From NCBI GenBank assembly GCA_038321235.1, contig JBBQEU010000087.1:1-13013 (forward strand): a stretch of 13,013 bases of DNA, in the 5' to 3' direction. The notes beneath the pieces were generated by a model that was not told the DNA's origin, searched no databases, and was given only the letters and a program-made list of their open reading frames with translations. The translations under genes were made by a program, and so were the position numbers. The DNA is from Sva-07 sp038321235. GTDB taxonomy: Bacteria; Actinomycetota; Acidimicrobiia; Acidimicrobiales; Ilumatobacteraceae. Position 1 is the stretch's first letter; the number at the start of each line of letters is the position of its first letter. Shown piece after piece: positions 6,913 to 12,860 of the stretch.

Positions 6913-8117
6913 GACTCGCATCCGAGACCGTCGTTGTCGCTGCCGTCGAACCTGTGCGGATCTGGCGGGAGCACCTGGAAGCGCCGGAAGGTGATGTCGC
7001 CGCAATCGAGATCGGGCGGCGAGGGCGGAATGCACACACCGGGATAGGACGGGTCGCACGCGTCCGCATCGGGAGCCGATGGAGGGTTCGCCGCTGGCGG
7101 CACGGGGAGGGGAGTGACCGGGTCGGTCGAGACCGCACCCGGCACCTCCACCCACGGCGCCACGAGCTGGCCGGGGCAACGATCGGTCAACAGGTTGCGC
7201 ACCCGGCCATGCTCCGATTCGTCCATCGCGAGACCCCATCGAGCCTTGATCGACACCCAGTCGGCCAGGTATTCACAGACCGCAGTCCCGTCGGGCGGCA
7301 GCCAGTTCACGGGATCGTCGGCGCCCTTGGCTTCATTGACGTCGCCGGACACCACTCTCAAGGTGCGGGGTTCGTCGACGTCGTTGGCGAACGCCTCGAG
7401 TCGGGCCGCGTCCCACCGGCTCGCCCCGGAGTCCCACGCCTCCTTCAGCGCCACCACGTGATCGACCTGCACCTCGCCGGGATCGCTCCACGTCACACCG
7501 TCGTAGGTCGAGAACCAGTCGCCGGCGACGACTGCGCAGCCTCCTCGGTCGATCTGGGCTGGGGTGAGCGAGTCGCGGATCAGCACCAGCGCGCGGGTGC
7601 GACAACCGAAGCCGTCGACGCGTGTGCCGTAGGCGAACAGCTCGCGGTTGTAACCATCGGGCGTCTCGCGCTCGATCGGGACGAGGGCGAGCACCTCCAG
7701 CGCCGCAACCGATCCGGGCGGAGGTGTCGTCGCTGACGGCGTCGTTGTCGTCGGCGTCGTTGCGGGCACCGTGGTGAGCAGAGGACCGGTACTCGACGGT
7801 GCGATCGTCGTCGCTGCGGCGGTCGACGTGGTGCCGTCGGCCTCGTCGTCGTTGATGGATCCAGCGGCTGACGAGGGGGGTTCGGTGCGATCGACGGTCG
7901 GCGCCAGCGGCGTCGATTGCGAAGCATCGATGGTTCGCATCGAGCTCGGCTCGTCGCCCGGAGCGGCGATCGCTCCGAGCATGCCGATCCCAACGACGGT
8001 CACGACGCCGTAGGCGCTCCACCGCTTCCAGCGAGCGGTGCGGCGCCAACGATCACGAGCGCCCGGCTCGTGCGGGAGCGGTTGTGGCCCGATCGAGGGT
8101 GGCGGCAGTTCGGACAT
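6909..8117 (-). CDS. Membrane-anchored HNH nuclease (DUF1524-like) with excalibur-like C-terminal domain
   Basis: A 402-residue envelope nuclease candidate. A basic cytoplasmic N-terminus is followed by a single hydrophobic segment (about 35-53), a Ser/Thr/Pro-rich linker (about 60-138), then the HNH region: CRTRALVLIRDS near 172-183, the core VDHVVALKEAW with D219-H220, and NEAKGADDPVNWLP (261-274) giving the remaining ββα-metal residues. The C-terminus (354-402) ends in DGSDNDGLGCE, the DxDxDGxxCE calcium-binding signature of excalibur domains, with several paired cysteines. Actinobacterial secreted HNH proteins normally carry the core only (about 200 residues); here it is anchored and fused. 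It likely cuts extracellular DNA for nutrient gain or defence of the surface. The stop overlaps the lipoprotein start (ATGA). The ATG at 8117 has no clear SD; a GAGAAT box lies 12 nt upstream. Confidence 0.85.
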   Translation of the reverse strand: MSELPPPSIGPQPLPHEPGARDRWRRTARWKRWSAYGVVTVVGIGMLGAIAAPGDEPSSMRTIDASQSTPLAPTVDRTEPPSSAAGSINDDEADGTTSTAAATTIAPSSTGPLLTTVPATTPTTTTPSATTPPPGSVAALEVLALVPIERETPDGYNRELFAYGTRVDGFGCRTRALVLIRDSLTPAQIDRGGCAVVAGDWFSTYDGVTWSDPGEVQVDHVVALKEAWDSGASRWDAARLEAFANDVDEPRTLRVVSGDVNEAKGADDPVNWLPPDGTAVCEYLADWVSIKARWGLAMDESEHGRVRNLLTDRCPGQLVAPWVEVPGAVSTDPVTPLPVPPAANPPSAPDADACDPSYPGVCIPPSPPDLDCGDITFRRFQVLPPDPHRFDGSDNDGLGCES

Positions 8118-8169
8118 GACGACCGAGCGATTCTCACACCTCGGGTCGTCGTCGATGCGTCGCTACACC

Positions 8170-8199
8170 GATCAGTGCCCGCTCCGTCCCGGAAAGCGG
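8170..8199. repeat. 30-bp direct repeat, copy upstream of the nuclease gene
   Basis: Matches 9145-9174 at 26 of 30 positions with the same orientation (offset 975). It lies 53-82 bp upstream of the nuclease start and 33-62 bp beyond the stop of the preceding membrane protein gene. The core contains the small dyad TCCG-TCC-CGGA. It could be a regulator site shared by both genes or a repeated 3'-end structure. Confidence 0.5.
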
Positions 8200-8231
8200 C
8201 ACGGTTCGCGCACAGAGTTGGTGAGACCCAG

Positions 8232-9110
8232 TCACCGGTGGCGCCGTTGGGCGCGCTCGCGGGCCCAACCGTCGGCAGCGATTCCTGCGAACACGACGCC
8301 CGCGCCGATCACGACGCCGGCGCCGACGAGCAACAGCATCGAGGCCACGGCGTCGTTCCACACAGTCTGCAGCATCTCGCCGAACAGGGTGTTGGCCACC
8401 AACCCGATGATCCAGCCGGTCACGAGCAGGCCGACCAACCACGTCCCGCAGACGACAACGGCGGCGATGCCGAGCCGCCTGAGCCCGCGACCTGGTCGAG
8501 GATGGGCGATGACGGCGACGAAGCCGAAGATCAACAGTGCGATGGCGGCGATGATGCGTGTGGTCTCGGCCACCTGCTGCAAGCCGAGGCTCGGAACACT
8601 CGTCGGCACCACCGACGGCAACCCCGCCCGCTCGGCGGCTGCGTCGAGCTGCAGCGCATCGAGGTTGGTCGCGTCGATGCCGACCGACGCCGGATCGAAT
8701 CCCGCTGCCGTTGCGTTGTCGAACACCGACTGTTCGATGGCTGTGCGTACCGCCACGTTCCCGTCCGGCACCGATCTGGCGTCCGGATCGACGATCGTTC
8801 GGTGCGCTCCCATCAGTGACGAACTGACCACCCCCGTGACTCGCGGGTCTGTGCTCGTAGCGGTTGCCAACTGCGACGCGATGTCAGCCCCGGCGATCGG
8901 TGCGACCGCGCGCTCGACCGTCTGCTCGATGACGTCGGCGGTGAAGCGAGACGTGGCGATCTGGTTGGCGGCCCTCTCGGCCCGAGTGGGGTCGAGCACC
9001 GACATCAACGCGAGTTGTGAACTCACCAACGAGGCGAGCGCGATCGTGAACATCGCCACGCAGAAACCGGCGATCGCCAGCTGCGCCGTGGATCCCCGAC
9101 CGTCGGTCAT
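8232..9110 (-). CDS. Putative integral membrane protein with large extracytoplasmic domain
   Basis: A 292-residue protein I cannot assign to a named family. It has one N-terminal membrane helix (about 10-32), a polar domain of about 150 residues (33-183) rich in Ala, Thr and Asp that should face outside, and three C-terminal helices (about 184-202, 213-238, 256-278), ending in a basic cytoplasmic tail. This layout is common in uncharacterised actinobacterial membrane proteins. The ATG at 9110 has a CACGAT box exactly 6 nt upstream and a palindrome behind it. It is a stand-alone gene by spacing: 114 bp before the nuclease and 103 bp after the next upstream gene. No catalytic motif is seen. Confidence 0.75.
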   Translation of the reverse strand: MTDGRGSTAQLAIAGFCVAMFTIALASLVSSQLALMSVLDPTRAERAANQIATSRFTADVIEQTVERAVAPIAGADIASQLATATSTDPRVTGVVSSSLMGAHRTIVDPDARSVPDGNVAVRTAIEQSVFDNATAAGFDPASVGIDATNLDALQLDAAAERAGLPSVVPTSVPSLGLQQVAETTRIIAAIALLIFGFVAVIAHPRPGRGLRRLGIAAVVVCGTWLVGLLVTGWIIGLVANTLFGEMLQTVWNDAVASMLLLVGAGVVIGAGVVFAGIAADGWARERAQRRHR

Positions 9111-9116
9111 CTCCCT

Positions 9117-9122
9117 ATCGTG
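9117..9122 (-). promoter_or_regulatory. Weak -10-like box for the membrane protein at 9110
   Basis: Minus-strand CACGAT keeps the A and final T of TANNNT and ends 6 nt before the ATG. It is a weak match on its own and counts only as part of the window-wide pattern. Confidence 0.3.
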
Positions 9123-9129
9123 ACCGATT

Positions 9130-9143
9130 CGCAGTGCACTGCG
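9130..9143. promoter_or_regulatory. 14-bp perfect palindrome, candidate operator
   Basis: CGCAGTGCACTGCG is fully self-complementary and lies 20-33 bp upstream of the start at 9110, between the proposed -10 box and its -35 region. A repressor bound here would block the promoter. Confidence 0.4.
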
Positions 9144-9144
9144 C

Positions 9145-9174
9145 GATCAGCGCCCCCTCCGTCCCGGAATCCGG
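9145..9174. repeat. 30-bp direct repeat, copy upstream of the membrane protein gene
   Basis: Second copy of the element at 8170-8199, lying 35-64 bp upstream of the start at 9110 and 40-69 bp beyond the stop of the gene ending at 9214. It overlaps the nested hairpin at 9151-9187. Confidence 0.5.
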
Positions 9175-9187
9175 GGCTTTCGGGGCG
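9151..9187 (-). terminator. Terminator-like nested hairpin after the four-helix membrane protein gene
   Basis: Outer arms CGCCCC (9151-9156) and GGGGCG (9182-9187) enclose an inner CCCGG-AAT-CCGGG hairpin (9163-9175). It lies 27 bp beyond the stop at 9214 on the minus strand. There is no U-run, so intrinsic termination is uncertain. Confidence 0.35.
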
Positions 9188-9213
9188 CAGATCGTGCGGA
9201 GGGTCGCTACGGG

Positions 9214-9642
9214 TCACGCCGCGACGACGATCATGGCAACGGCCGCGGCGCCGCGAACGGTCCACGCCACCGCGCGGATCCAGTTGCTGCCGACGAGCCG
9301 GCGATGGACGACCGTGTCGAAACCCGTCGACAGGCGCATGTGCAGTGGGGCATAGAACAGCAGTGTCGACAGCCAGATGGCGAACAGCAGCGTCGCTGCA
9401 CCGATCGCGAGCCATCCGGGCACGTCGTCGACGAACACCACGACGCCGGCGGTTGCGACGATCTCGGTGGGTGCGAGCACGGCCAACAGCGCTGTCACCC
9501 GGTTGCGATGCATGAGCTCGTAGGCGACGAAGCCCTCGGCGGGCACGGCCTTCATCATCGGGTACGTGAGCAGCTGAATCGTCCAGATGAACCCGACCAT
9601 CAGCGCGGTGCCGGCCAGGTTGGCAACCAGCCAACCGCTCAT
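9214..9642 (-). CDS. Uncharacterised four-helix membrane protein
   Basis: A 142-residue hydrophobic protein with four predicted membrane helices. Helix 1 (MSGWLVANLAGTALMVG) is followed by IWTIQLLTYPMM, then a polar loop with YELMHRNRVT, a helix ending in VVFVDDVPGW, a helix around LLFAIWLSTLLFYAP, and a last helix at the C-terminus. The regular spacing and conserved-looking Pro, Tyr, His and Arg residues suggest a real family, but I do not recognise it by name. An in-frame ATG four codons earlier (9654) exists; I prefer 9642 because its ATG overlaps the stop of the small upstream gene (ATGA, 9639-9642), which implies translational coupling. Inner-membrane location is inferred; no transport or enzyme motif is visible. 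Confidence 0.75.
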   Translation of the reverse strand: MSGWLVANLAGTALMVGFIWTIQLLTYPMMKAVPAEGFVAYELMHRNRVTALLAVLAPTEIVATAGVVVFVDDVPGWLAIGAATLLFAIWLSTLLFYAPLHMRLSTGFDTVVHRRLVGSNWIRAVAWTVRGAAAVAMIVVAA

Positions 9643-9782
9643 CGGACGATCCACTCGATGATCCGCCGACGGTCGACGCGCACACGGTCGCCCGTCGCCG
9701 GATCGAAGCCGTCGAGCAACTCGTGCGCTCGTTCGTTCAACACCGACGCTCGGCCCACGGCGCTGGCATCGACCGGTCCCAT
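9639..9782 (-). CDS. 47-residue microprotein coupled to the four-helix membrane protein
   Basis: A small, charged, soluble peptide containing NERAHELLDGFDPATGDRV and ending in a basic and hydrophobic RRRIIEWIVR tail that could form an amphipathic helix. No signal peptide or metal motif is seen. Evidence that it is a gene: the ATG at 9782 has a strict TANNNT box (TAACTT) 7 nt upstream, and the stop overlaps the next start as ATGA. The in-frame extension upstream to 9851 is rejected because it would include the promoter. It is too short for family assignment; the pairing suggests an accessory or regulatory subunit of the membrane protein, as inference only. Confidence 0.6.
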   Translation of the reverse strand: MGPVDASAVGRASVLNERAHELLDGFDPATGDRVRVDRRRIIEWIVR

Positions 9783-9789
9783 CCCGTGG

Positions 9790-9795
9790 AAGTTA
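9790..9795 (-). promoter_or_regulatory. -10 box of the microprotein/membrane protein pair
   Basis: Minus-strand TAACTT matches TANNNT and ends 7 nt before the ATG at 9782, predicting a leaderless bicistronic mRNA. Confidence 0.55.
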
Positions 9796-9828
9796 GCTCT
9801 CGGTTCCCCGAGCCCTGACTTCGAGAGC
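9796..9828. repeat. Inverted repeat just upstream of the 9782 promoter
   Basis: Arms GCTCTCG (9796-9802) and CGAGAGC (9822-9828) are separated by 19 nt. It abuts the -10 box and spans the -35 region of the minus-strand promoter, so it could be an operator, or a stem at the end of the decayed region. Confidence 0.35.
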
Positions 9829-9900
9829 GTCGGGGACGGGCGGGTCGACACTCGCCGCGTCGCTCGCCGAGGAGCGGATGACGAAGCTGATCACTGCGGG

Positions 9901-10135
9901 CGGTGGCGCCCCCTCTTCGGCTTCATGGATCCCGACCAGGTCGCCGTGGCCGAGCGTTTCCGTGGTCGATCTGATGGTCGACGTCGAGGCGATGATCGAC
10001 TCCCGCCTGGCTGAGCGTGGCGACGACCTGATCAGCGGGCTGCTCGACGCAGAGGAGGCGGGCGACCGCCTCACGCACGACGAGGTCGTCACGATGGTCG
10101 GCAACCTCATCGTGGGTGGACACGACACCAACTCG
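9901..10135 (+). pseudogene. Cytochrome P450 remnant (I-helix region) with a frameshift
   Basis: In one plus frame 9901-9960 reads RWRPLFGFMDPDQVAVAERF. One extra base at about 9961 shifts the frame, and 9962-10135 continues as VVDLMVDVEAMID, then RGDDLISGLLDAEEAGDRLT, then GNLIVGGHDTN. GGHDT is the P450 I-helix oxygen-activation motif ([AG]Gx[DE]T), and DDLIS-LL-A-GD-LT before it is the usual bacterial P450 spacing. The N-terminal third, the K-helix ExxR and the heme-cysteine loop are all absent from the window, so this is a small fragment of a gene of about 400 codons. It lies opposite to both neighbouring genes. It is a decayed relic, or an artefact of mis-joined sequence. Confidence 0.65.
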
Positions 10136-10137
10136 GG

Positions 10138-10248
10138 GGCGACGCGATCGTGGCCGACGTACCTCTCGACGCCGACAACATCGAGTGGCGCCAGATCCTC
10201 GGTCGCAGCCCCGCCCATCTCCCCGTCACAATCTCGATCGGGGTCTGA
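10138..10248 (+). other. Unidentified open segment beside the P450 relic
   Basis: A 36-codon open stretch with strongly GC3-biased codons that begins where P450 similarity stops and ends in TGA at 10246-10248. It reads DAIVADVPLDADNIEWRQIL followed by a short tail. It looks like the C-terminus of some gene, but I do not recognise it, and it has no start or promoter. Together with the P450 fragment it fills the 483-bp stretch 9783-10265, which otherwise holds only the promoter and inverted repeat of the 9782 gene. Confidence 0.25.
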
Positions 10249-10265
10249 CCTCGAGCGAGATTCGG

Positions 10266-11744
10266 TCACGCTGGCGGGCGGCGGTCGGCCCAGGGTGCGG
10301 CAGCTTCGAGTTGGCTGGCGATGCGGATGAGTAGGTCCTCGCGGCCGTAGGCAGCCACGAGTTGCACGCCGATCGGCAGGCTGTCGTCGTTCCAGTGCAA
10401 CGGCAAGCTGATCGCCGGCTGTCCCGACGCGTTGAACTGGGGCGTGAAGGCGATGAACCGTCCCGCCCGGATCGACGGAGCCATCGGATTCGCTGGGTCG
10501 ACACCGTCGCCCTGATCGCCGTACAGGCCGCCGATCGGCAGCGGGGGAGCGGCGAGGGTCGGGGTGAGGAGGAGGTCCCAACCGTCGGCCCACCATCCCT
10601 GGACGTGTCGCCGGTACTGGCCGACTGCGGCGAGCGCCATCGCGTACTGCGACGCCGAGAGATGCGCTGCGTACTCGTGTTGCGCCCAGTTGACCGGCTC
10701 GACGTCGTCGGCGGTGAGTGACCGGCCGAGTGTCTGGCCGAGGGTGTCGATGCCCACCGACATCAACGCGGCCCACATCGCAGCGAAGCGGCGCGGGAAC
10801 TCGCCGTCTTCGAGGATCGGCGGATGCCCGAGTGACACGTCATGGCCCAATCCTTCGAGCAGCGTCGCCGCCGATCGGACCGCGGTGACGCAGTCGGCGT
10901 GGAGTTCGCCGTCGATCGGATGGCGATCGAGCAGGCCGATCCGCAACCTGCCCGGGTCGACACCCAGCTCCTCCACGTACGGTCGGCTCGGCGCCGGAGC
11001 AATCACGCTGTCGCCGACACCCGGGCCGTGCACGGCGTCGAGCATTCGGGCGGTGTCGCGCACCGACCTGCTGACGCACAATTGCGTCGACAACCCGGAC
11101 TCGTCGCGCTCTGGTCCCATCGACACTCGACCCTGCGATGGCTTCAACCCGACGAGCCCACAACACGATGCAGGGATGCGGATCGACCCGCCACCGTCGC
11201 TCGCATGCGCGATCGGCACCATGCCAGCAGCGACTGCCGCCGCCGCACCGCCGCTCGATCCACCCGGCGTGTGCTCGGTGTTCCACGGGTTGCGGGTGGG
11301 TCCGTACGCGACGGGTTCGGTCACCGGGAGGCTGCCGAACTCGGGACTGTTGGTGCGTCCCAACGTGATCAACCCGGCCTCGCGAAAACGCACCGTGAGG
11401 TTCGAGTCGTTGCGCGCCGAGGGAGGCGCATCACGTGCTGCCTGGTTGCCCGATGTGACCGGTAGGCCGGCCACACTGCACCCGAGGTCCTTCAGCAGGA
11501 ACGGCACCCCGGCGAACGGGCCGGCGCGGTACTCGGATGCGAGCGGCAGTTCGTCGAATGCTTCGGCCTGGTTACGGGCTCGTTCGAACCAGCGCATGAT
11601 CACGGCGTTGATCTCGCCGTCGACGTGTTCGATGCGTTCGATCGACGCGTCGACCAGTTCGGTCGACGTCGCCTCTCGAGTCGAGATCAGCTCGGCGTGT
11701 GCCGTTGCATCGAGCCAGCGCGTGTTGTCAGCAGTCGTCCCCAT
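10266..11744 (-). CDS. Amidase signature family hydrolase
   Basis: A 492-residue amidase, the usual length for the family. The Ser-cisSer-Lys triad is complete: K85 in PFLLKDLG, S163 in TPGGSSGG and nucleophile S187 in DGGGSIRIPA; the 24-residue spacing between the two serines matches known enzymes. The C-terminal LLTPTLAAPP and QPAISLPLHW segments are also typical. Family members hydrolyse amides of varied kind (fatty amides, aryl amides, Glu-tRNA transamidation as GatA). There is no GatB or GatC beside it and the triad context is that of a stand-alone catabolic amidase, so substrate is open. The ATG at 11744 has a TAACAC box 6 nt upstream. The stop lies 18 bp from the end of the unidentified relic on the other strand. 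Confidence 0.92.
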   Translation of the reverse strand: MGTTADNTRWLDATAHAELISTREATSTELVDASIERIEHVDGEINAVIMRWFERARNQAEAFDELPLASEYRAGPFAGVPFLLKDLGCSVAGLPVTSGNQAARDAPPSARNDSNLTVRFREAGLITLGRTNSPEFGSLPVTEPVAYGPTRNPWNTEHTPGGSSGGAAAAVAAGMVPIAHASDGGGSIRIPASCCGLVGLKPSQGRVSMGPERDESGLSTQLCVSRSVRDTARMLDAVHGPGVGDSVIAPAPSRPYVEELGVDPGRLRIGLLDRHPIDGELHADCVTAVRSAATLLEGLGHDVSLGHPPILEDGEFPRRFAAMWAALMSVGIDTLGQTLGRSLTADDVEPVNWAQHEYAAHLSASQYAMALAAVGQYRRHVQGWWADGWDLLLTPTLAAPPLPIGGLYGDQGDGVDPANPMAPSIRAGRFIAFTPQFNASGQPAISLPLHWNDDSLPIGVQLVAAYGREDLLIRIASQLEAAAPWADRRPPA

Positions 11745-11750
11745 GGCGCT

Positions 11751-11756
11751 GTGTTA
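11751..11756 (-). promoter_or_regulatory. -10-like box of the amidase gene
   Basis: Minus-strand TAACAC ends 6 nt before the ATG at 11744; it lacks the final T of TANNNT. The gap to the preceding gene is only 47 bp, so some read-through from it is possible. Confidence 0.35.
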
Positions 11757-11791
11757 GCACGTCGAGTGTTCGCCGCGATGGTACGGACGTG

Positions 11792-12094
11792 TCAGACGAC
11801 GTCGCGTTTGGCGATCCTCTTGAACAGGAACGAACCGAGGGCGACCACGATGATCGCACCGATGATCGCGCCGATGATGCCGCCCCAGTCGAACTTGTCG
11901 TCGTCGCCGATTCCGAACAGCCCGGTGAAGATCCAGTAGCCGACGAGCGAGCCGATCAGGCCGAGCATCGTCGAGATCAGCCACGACTGCCAGCCGCTGA
12001 ACGAGCGGAACGCATCGCCGGGAACCACCGCCCTGCCGATCACACCGGCGACGAGGCCGAGTGCGAGTGCTGCCAACAAGCTTCCGATGTCCAT
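11792..12094 (-). CDS. GlsB/YeaQ/YmgE-type (transglycosylase-associated) small membrane protein
   Basis: A 100-residue inner-membrane protein with three glycine-rich helices (about 4-24, 35-60, 69-93). The features GLVAGVIGRAVVPG near the start, LGLIGSLVGYWIF in the middle and GGIIGAIIGAIIVV near the end are the family hallmarks. In other bacteria members are linked to general, acid or envelope stress, but the biochemical role is unknown. A good Shine-Dalgarno region lies before the ATG, in contrast to neighbouring genes, so it has a normal 5' leader. It is followed after 47 bp by the amidase gene in the same direction. Confidence 0.88.
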   Translation of the reverse strand: MDIGSLLAALALGLVAGVIGRAVVPGDAFRSFSGWQSWLISTMLGLIGSLVGYWIFTGLFGIGDDDKFDWGGIIGAIIGAIIVVALGSFLFKRIAKRDVV

Positions 12095-12100
12095 GGTCTG

Positions 12101-12110
12101 TCCTTCTCCT
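12101..12110 (-). promoter_or_regulatory. Shine-Dalgarno region of the GlsB-like gene
   Basis: AGGAGAAGGA on the minus strand sits 6-15 nt before the ATG at 12094. It is the only strong ribosome binding site in the window and fixes this start. Confidence 0.65.
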
Positions 12111-12143
12111 TCGTTGTTCGCTTGGGGTGACCGTTACCGGACC

Positions 12144-12149
12144 ACAGTA
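12144..12149 (-). promoter_or_regulatory. Candidate -10 box of the GlsB-like gene
   Basis: Minus-strand TACTGT matches TANNNT and would give a leader of about 43 nt carrying the Shine-Dalgarno sequence. No -35 match was found. The rest of the 235-bp gap 12095-12329 shows only the hairpin at 12274-12314. Confidence 0.35.
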
Positions 12150-12273
12150 GGACGGTCGGCGATCCGACGGAACCACCGCGCGTCAACAAACGTTCGACGA
12201 CTGCTCACCGAGTGGCAACTCGGCGGACATCTCCACGACACATTGGGTGCGTACGGTGAATCCTGCAACGTCC

Positions 12274-12314
12274 GGTGGGTGCCGGCGTGAACCCCCCTCC
12301 ACACGGCACCCACC
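12274..12314 (-). terminator. Hairpin downstream of the YccF gene
   Basis: Perfect 11-bp arms (GGTGGGTGCCG at 12274-12284 and its complement at 12304-12314) with a 19-nt loop, beginning 15 bp after the YccF stop. There is no U-tail, so it may be a weak terminator or 3'-end stabiliser. Confidence 0.45.
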
Positions 12315-12329
12315 CGGGCGGCAAGCCGC

Positions 12330-12788
12330 TCAGAGCGCCAGGCACACTCTGGCCTCCGGAGGCAGCGGAGCGCCCGATTGCACCACGGTCTTGCCGAACG
12401 GGGTGAGTGCCAGCCCGGCGAGTTTGAACGAGGCCACCCCGAACGGGATGCCGATGATCGTGACGCACAGCAGTACTCCGGTGAGCACGTGGCCGACTGC
12501 GAGCCAGAACCCGGCGAGGACCAGCCAGATGATGTTCCCGACGAACGACAACGCGTCGTCTCGATCGGTTCGGTACACCACCGTGCGCCCGAATGGCCAC
12601 AGGGCGAAGCCGGCGAGCTTGAACGACTGGATCCCGAACGGGATCCCGATGATCGTGATGCACATCACGACGCCCGAAACGACGTAGCCGATCGCCATCC
12701 AGATCCCTGCGAGCAGGAACCACAAGATGTTGCCGATCACGTGCAGCGGTCCGTTGCGACCCGGTGCACTCTGGGTTTGCGTGTTCAC
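12330..12788 (-). CDS. YccF domain-containing membrane protein
   Basis: A 152-residue protein made of two tandem YccF units (about 19-71 and 84-136). Each unit reads GNI-W--LAG-W-A-G, then C-TIIGIPFG, then SFKLA--AL-PFG-TVV, and the two are about two-thirds identical by eye. Length agrees with other YccF proteins (near 150). Function is unknown; it should be an integral inner-membrane protein. The start is GTG 12788: it leaves a short 15-residue tail before the first unit and has a CACACT box 6 nt upstream. The open frame continues upstream without a stop through the dehydrogenase C-terminus at the window edge, so an annotator could wrongly join the two. Confidence 0.85.
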   Translation of the reverse strand: MNTQTQSAPGRNGPLHVIGNILWFLLAGIWMAIGYVVSGVVMCITIIGIPFGIQSFKLAGFALWPFGRTVVYRTDRDDALSFVGNIIWLVLAGFWLAVGHVLTGVLLCVTIIGIPFGVASFKLAGLALTPFGKTVVQSGAPLPPEARVCLAL

Positions 12789-12794
12789 TCCCGA

Positions 12795-12800
12795 AGTGTG
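12795..12800 (-). promoter_or_regulatory. -10-like box of the YccF gene
   Basis: Minus-strand CACACT keeps A and final T of TANNNT and ends 6 nt before the GTG at 12788. Confidence 0.3.
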
Positions 12801-12804
12801 CCAG

Positions 12805-12843
12805 AACCGTGACGCGTGGTGTCGGACGCCGGACGTCACGGTT
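12805..12843. repeat. Inverted repeat between the dehydrogenase C-terminus and the YccF gene
   Basis: Perfect 10-bp arms (AACCGTGACG at 12805-12814 and CGTCACGGTT at 12834-12843) with a 19-nt loop. It sits right behind the last dehydrogenase-like residues and just upstream of the YccF -10 box: it could end the dehydrogenase transcript or be an operator for YccF. No T-run longer than two follows it on the minus strand. Confidence 0.45.
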
Positions 12844-12860
12844 TCACTTCGATCCACTGG

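Noticed and set aside
9793..9960. Minus-strand open frame ending in TAA at 9795-9793 with good codon bias, considered as a gene tail
   Set aside because: It is the mirror of the plus-strand P450 segment around 9901-9960, which has recognisable similarity; the minus reading resembles nothing known to me.
10564..11757. 397-codon plus-strand open frame
   Set aside because: It is antisense to the amidase, whose complete catalytic triad proves the minus strand; composition is Ser/Arg/Pro shadow.
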